A stretch of DNA of 64,000 bases. Origin: Perca fluviatilis. Taxonomy: Eukaryota > Chordata > Actinopteri > Perciformes > Percidae. The first letter of the stretch is position 1. Each line of letters starts with the position of its first letter. The translations under genes and the position numbers were made by a program. The notes below the pieces were generated by a model. That model had not been told where the DNA came from, did no database searches, and was given only the letters and a program-made list of their open reading frames with translations. Location: positions 4,819,576 through 4,883,575 of the forward strand of contig NC_053115.1 of assembly GCF_010015445.1 (NCBI RefSeq), given 5' to 3'. Positions 63,545 to 64,000 of the stretch are shown here, piece after piece.

Positions 63545-64000
63545 CAGGGTTTCGCCCAGTGTTTTGCAAGCCTGGTGGCACACCGGGTCAAGATGCCCCC
63601 CACCAGGCCTAAGCCAATAAGAATAATTTTTAAAATGTATTTTTAAGAAAGATTTTTAAACTACAGTTACAGTGGGCGGCGTGGTTGGAAACTTCAATAG
63701 TCATATTTTCAAATCTCCAGTTAGCTTTTAGCATCGACTTAATGTAGGGCCCTATGGAGTCTTATAGCTTTTTTAAATTCTCAATTTTGCAGTTCTGTCT
63801 GTGATTCTGTTATTACAGAAATGTTTGGGCTCTACATTAATGCTGCGTTCCAGGCATCCCGTAACCTGTGTTTTCACCACCTTCTACCAGTGAAAGTGCC
63901 CTGGAACGGCAGTCAAACCCTAACTTACTACTCATGAATTGGTACCAGTCCAGACCGTTGTACTCCCAGTTACCGTTTTTGACGTCACACACACATAAAC
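63545..64000. repeat. second copy of the 15895 host repeat, running off the window
   Basis: Starts GCAGGGTTTCGCCCAGTG in mybl2b intron 4 and continues like 16440-16850. A short TGCGTTCCAGGCA / CTGGAACGGCA inverted repeat follows near 63840-63912. Confidence 0.65.

Overview
The window is vertebrate nuclear DNA, and the gene sequences and repeat content point to a teleost fish, probably a percomorph. All real genes have introns with GT-AG borders and consistent phases. Their proteins match human PHACTR3, ACOT8, IFT52 and MYBL2 well but not identically. The non-coding DNA is packed with fish-type mobile elements: tRNA-headed SINEs, TTAA-flanked MITEs, hAT-like elements with 8-bp target duplications, LINE fragments and long (CA)n tracts. 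Species cannot be fixed from sequence alone.

Layout. (1) 1-46610, minus strand: phactr3. Eight coding exons are visible (46520-46610, then seven between 24779 and 17124). The last visible exon ends at a splice donor in mid-codon, and I found no later exon in 1-17123, so the 3' end probably lies beyond the left edge. Introns make up more than 95% of this part and hold most of the mobile elements. (2) 46611-50177: non-coding, with a truncated SINE, a fold-back element and a LINE reverse transcriptase fragment. (3) 50178-55074, plus: acot8, six exons, complete, ending in the peroxisomal signal SKL. (4) 56374-59821, plus: ift52, thirteen exons, complete. (5) 60264-60867, minus: a two-exon gene for a 167-residue protein I do not recognise, convergent with ift52 and divergent from mybl2. 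(6) 61914-63483 onward, plus: first four coding exons of mybl2 (B-Myb), running off the right edge.

The genes do not form one pathway. phactr3 is a PP1/actin regulator, acot8 a peroxisomal thioesterase, ift52 a ciliary transport subunit and mybl2 a cell-cycle transcription factor. All four human orthologues lie on chromosome 20q, but phactr3 is not next to the others there, so this order looks like a local rearrangement of conserved chromosome content.

The most unusual content is in the mobile DNA: (a) a TIR element family with 9-bp target duplications in three copies, two carrying a piece of a RecQ-type helicase gene with its Walker A motif; (b) a MITE in which a 46-bp unit holding a consensus TATA box has grown to nine tandem copies, against two in a sister copy; (c) nested insertions whose order can be read from their target duplications; (d) two large fold-back structures and a long-TIR MITE beside phactr3 exons. 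I see no CRISPR array, operon or complete autonomous transposon. Exon limits come from reading splice sites and protein similarity by eye, and repeat family names are provisional.
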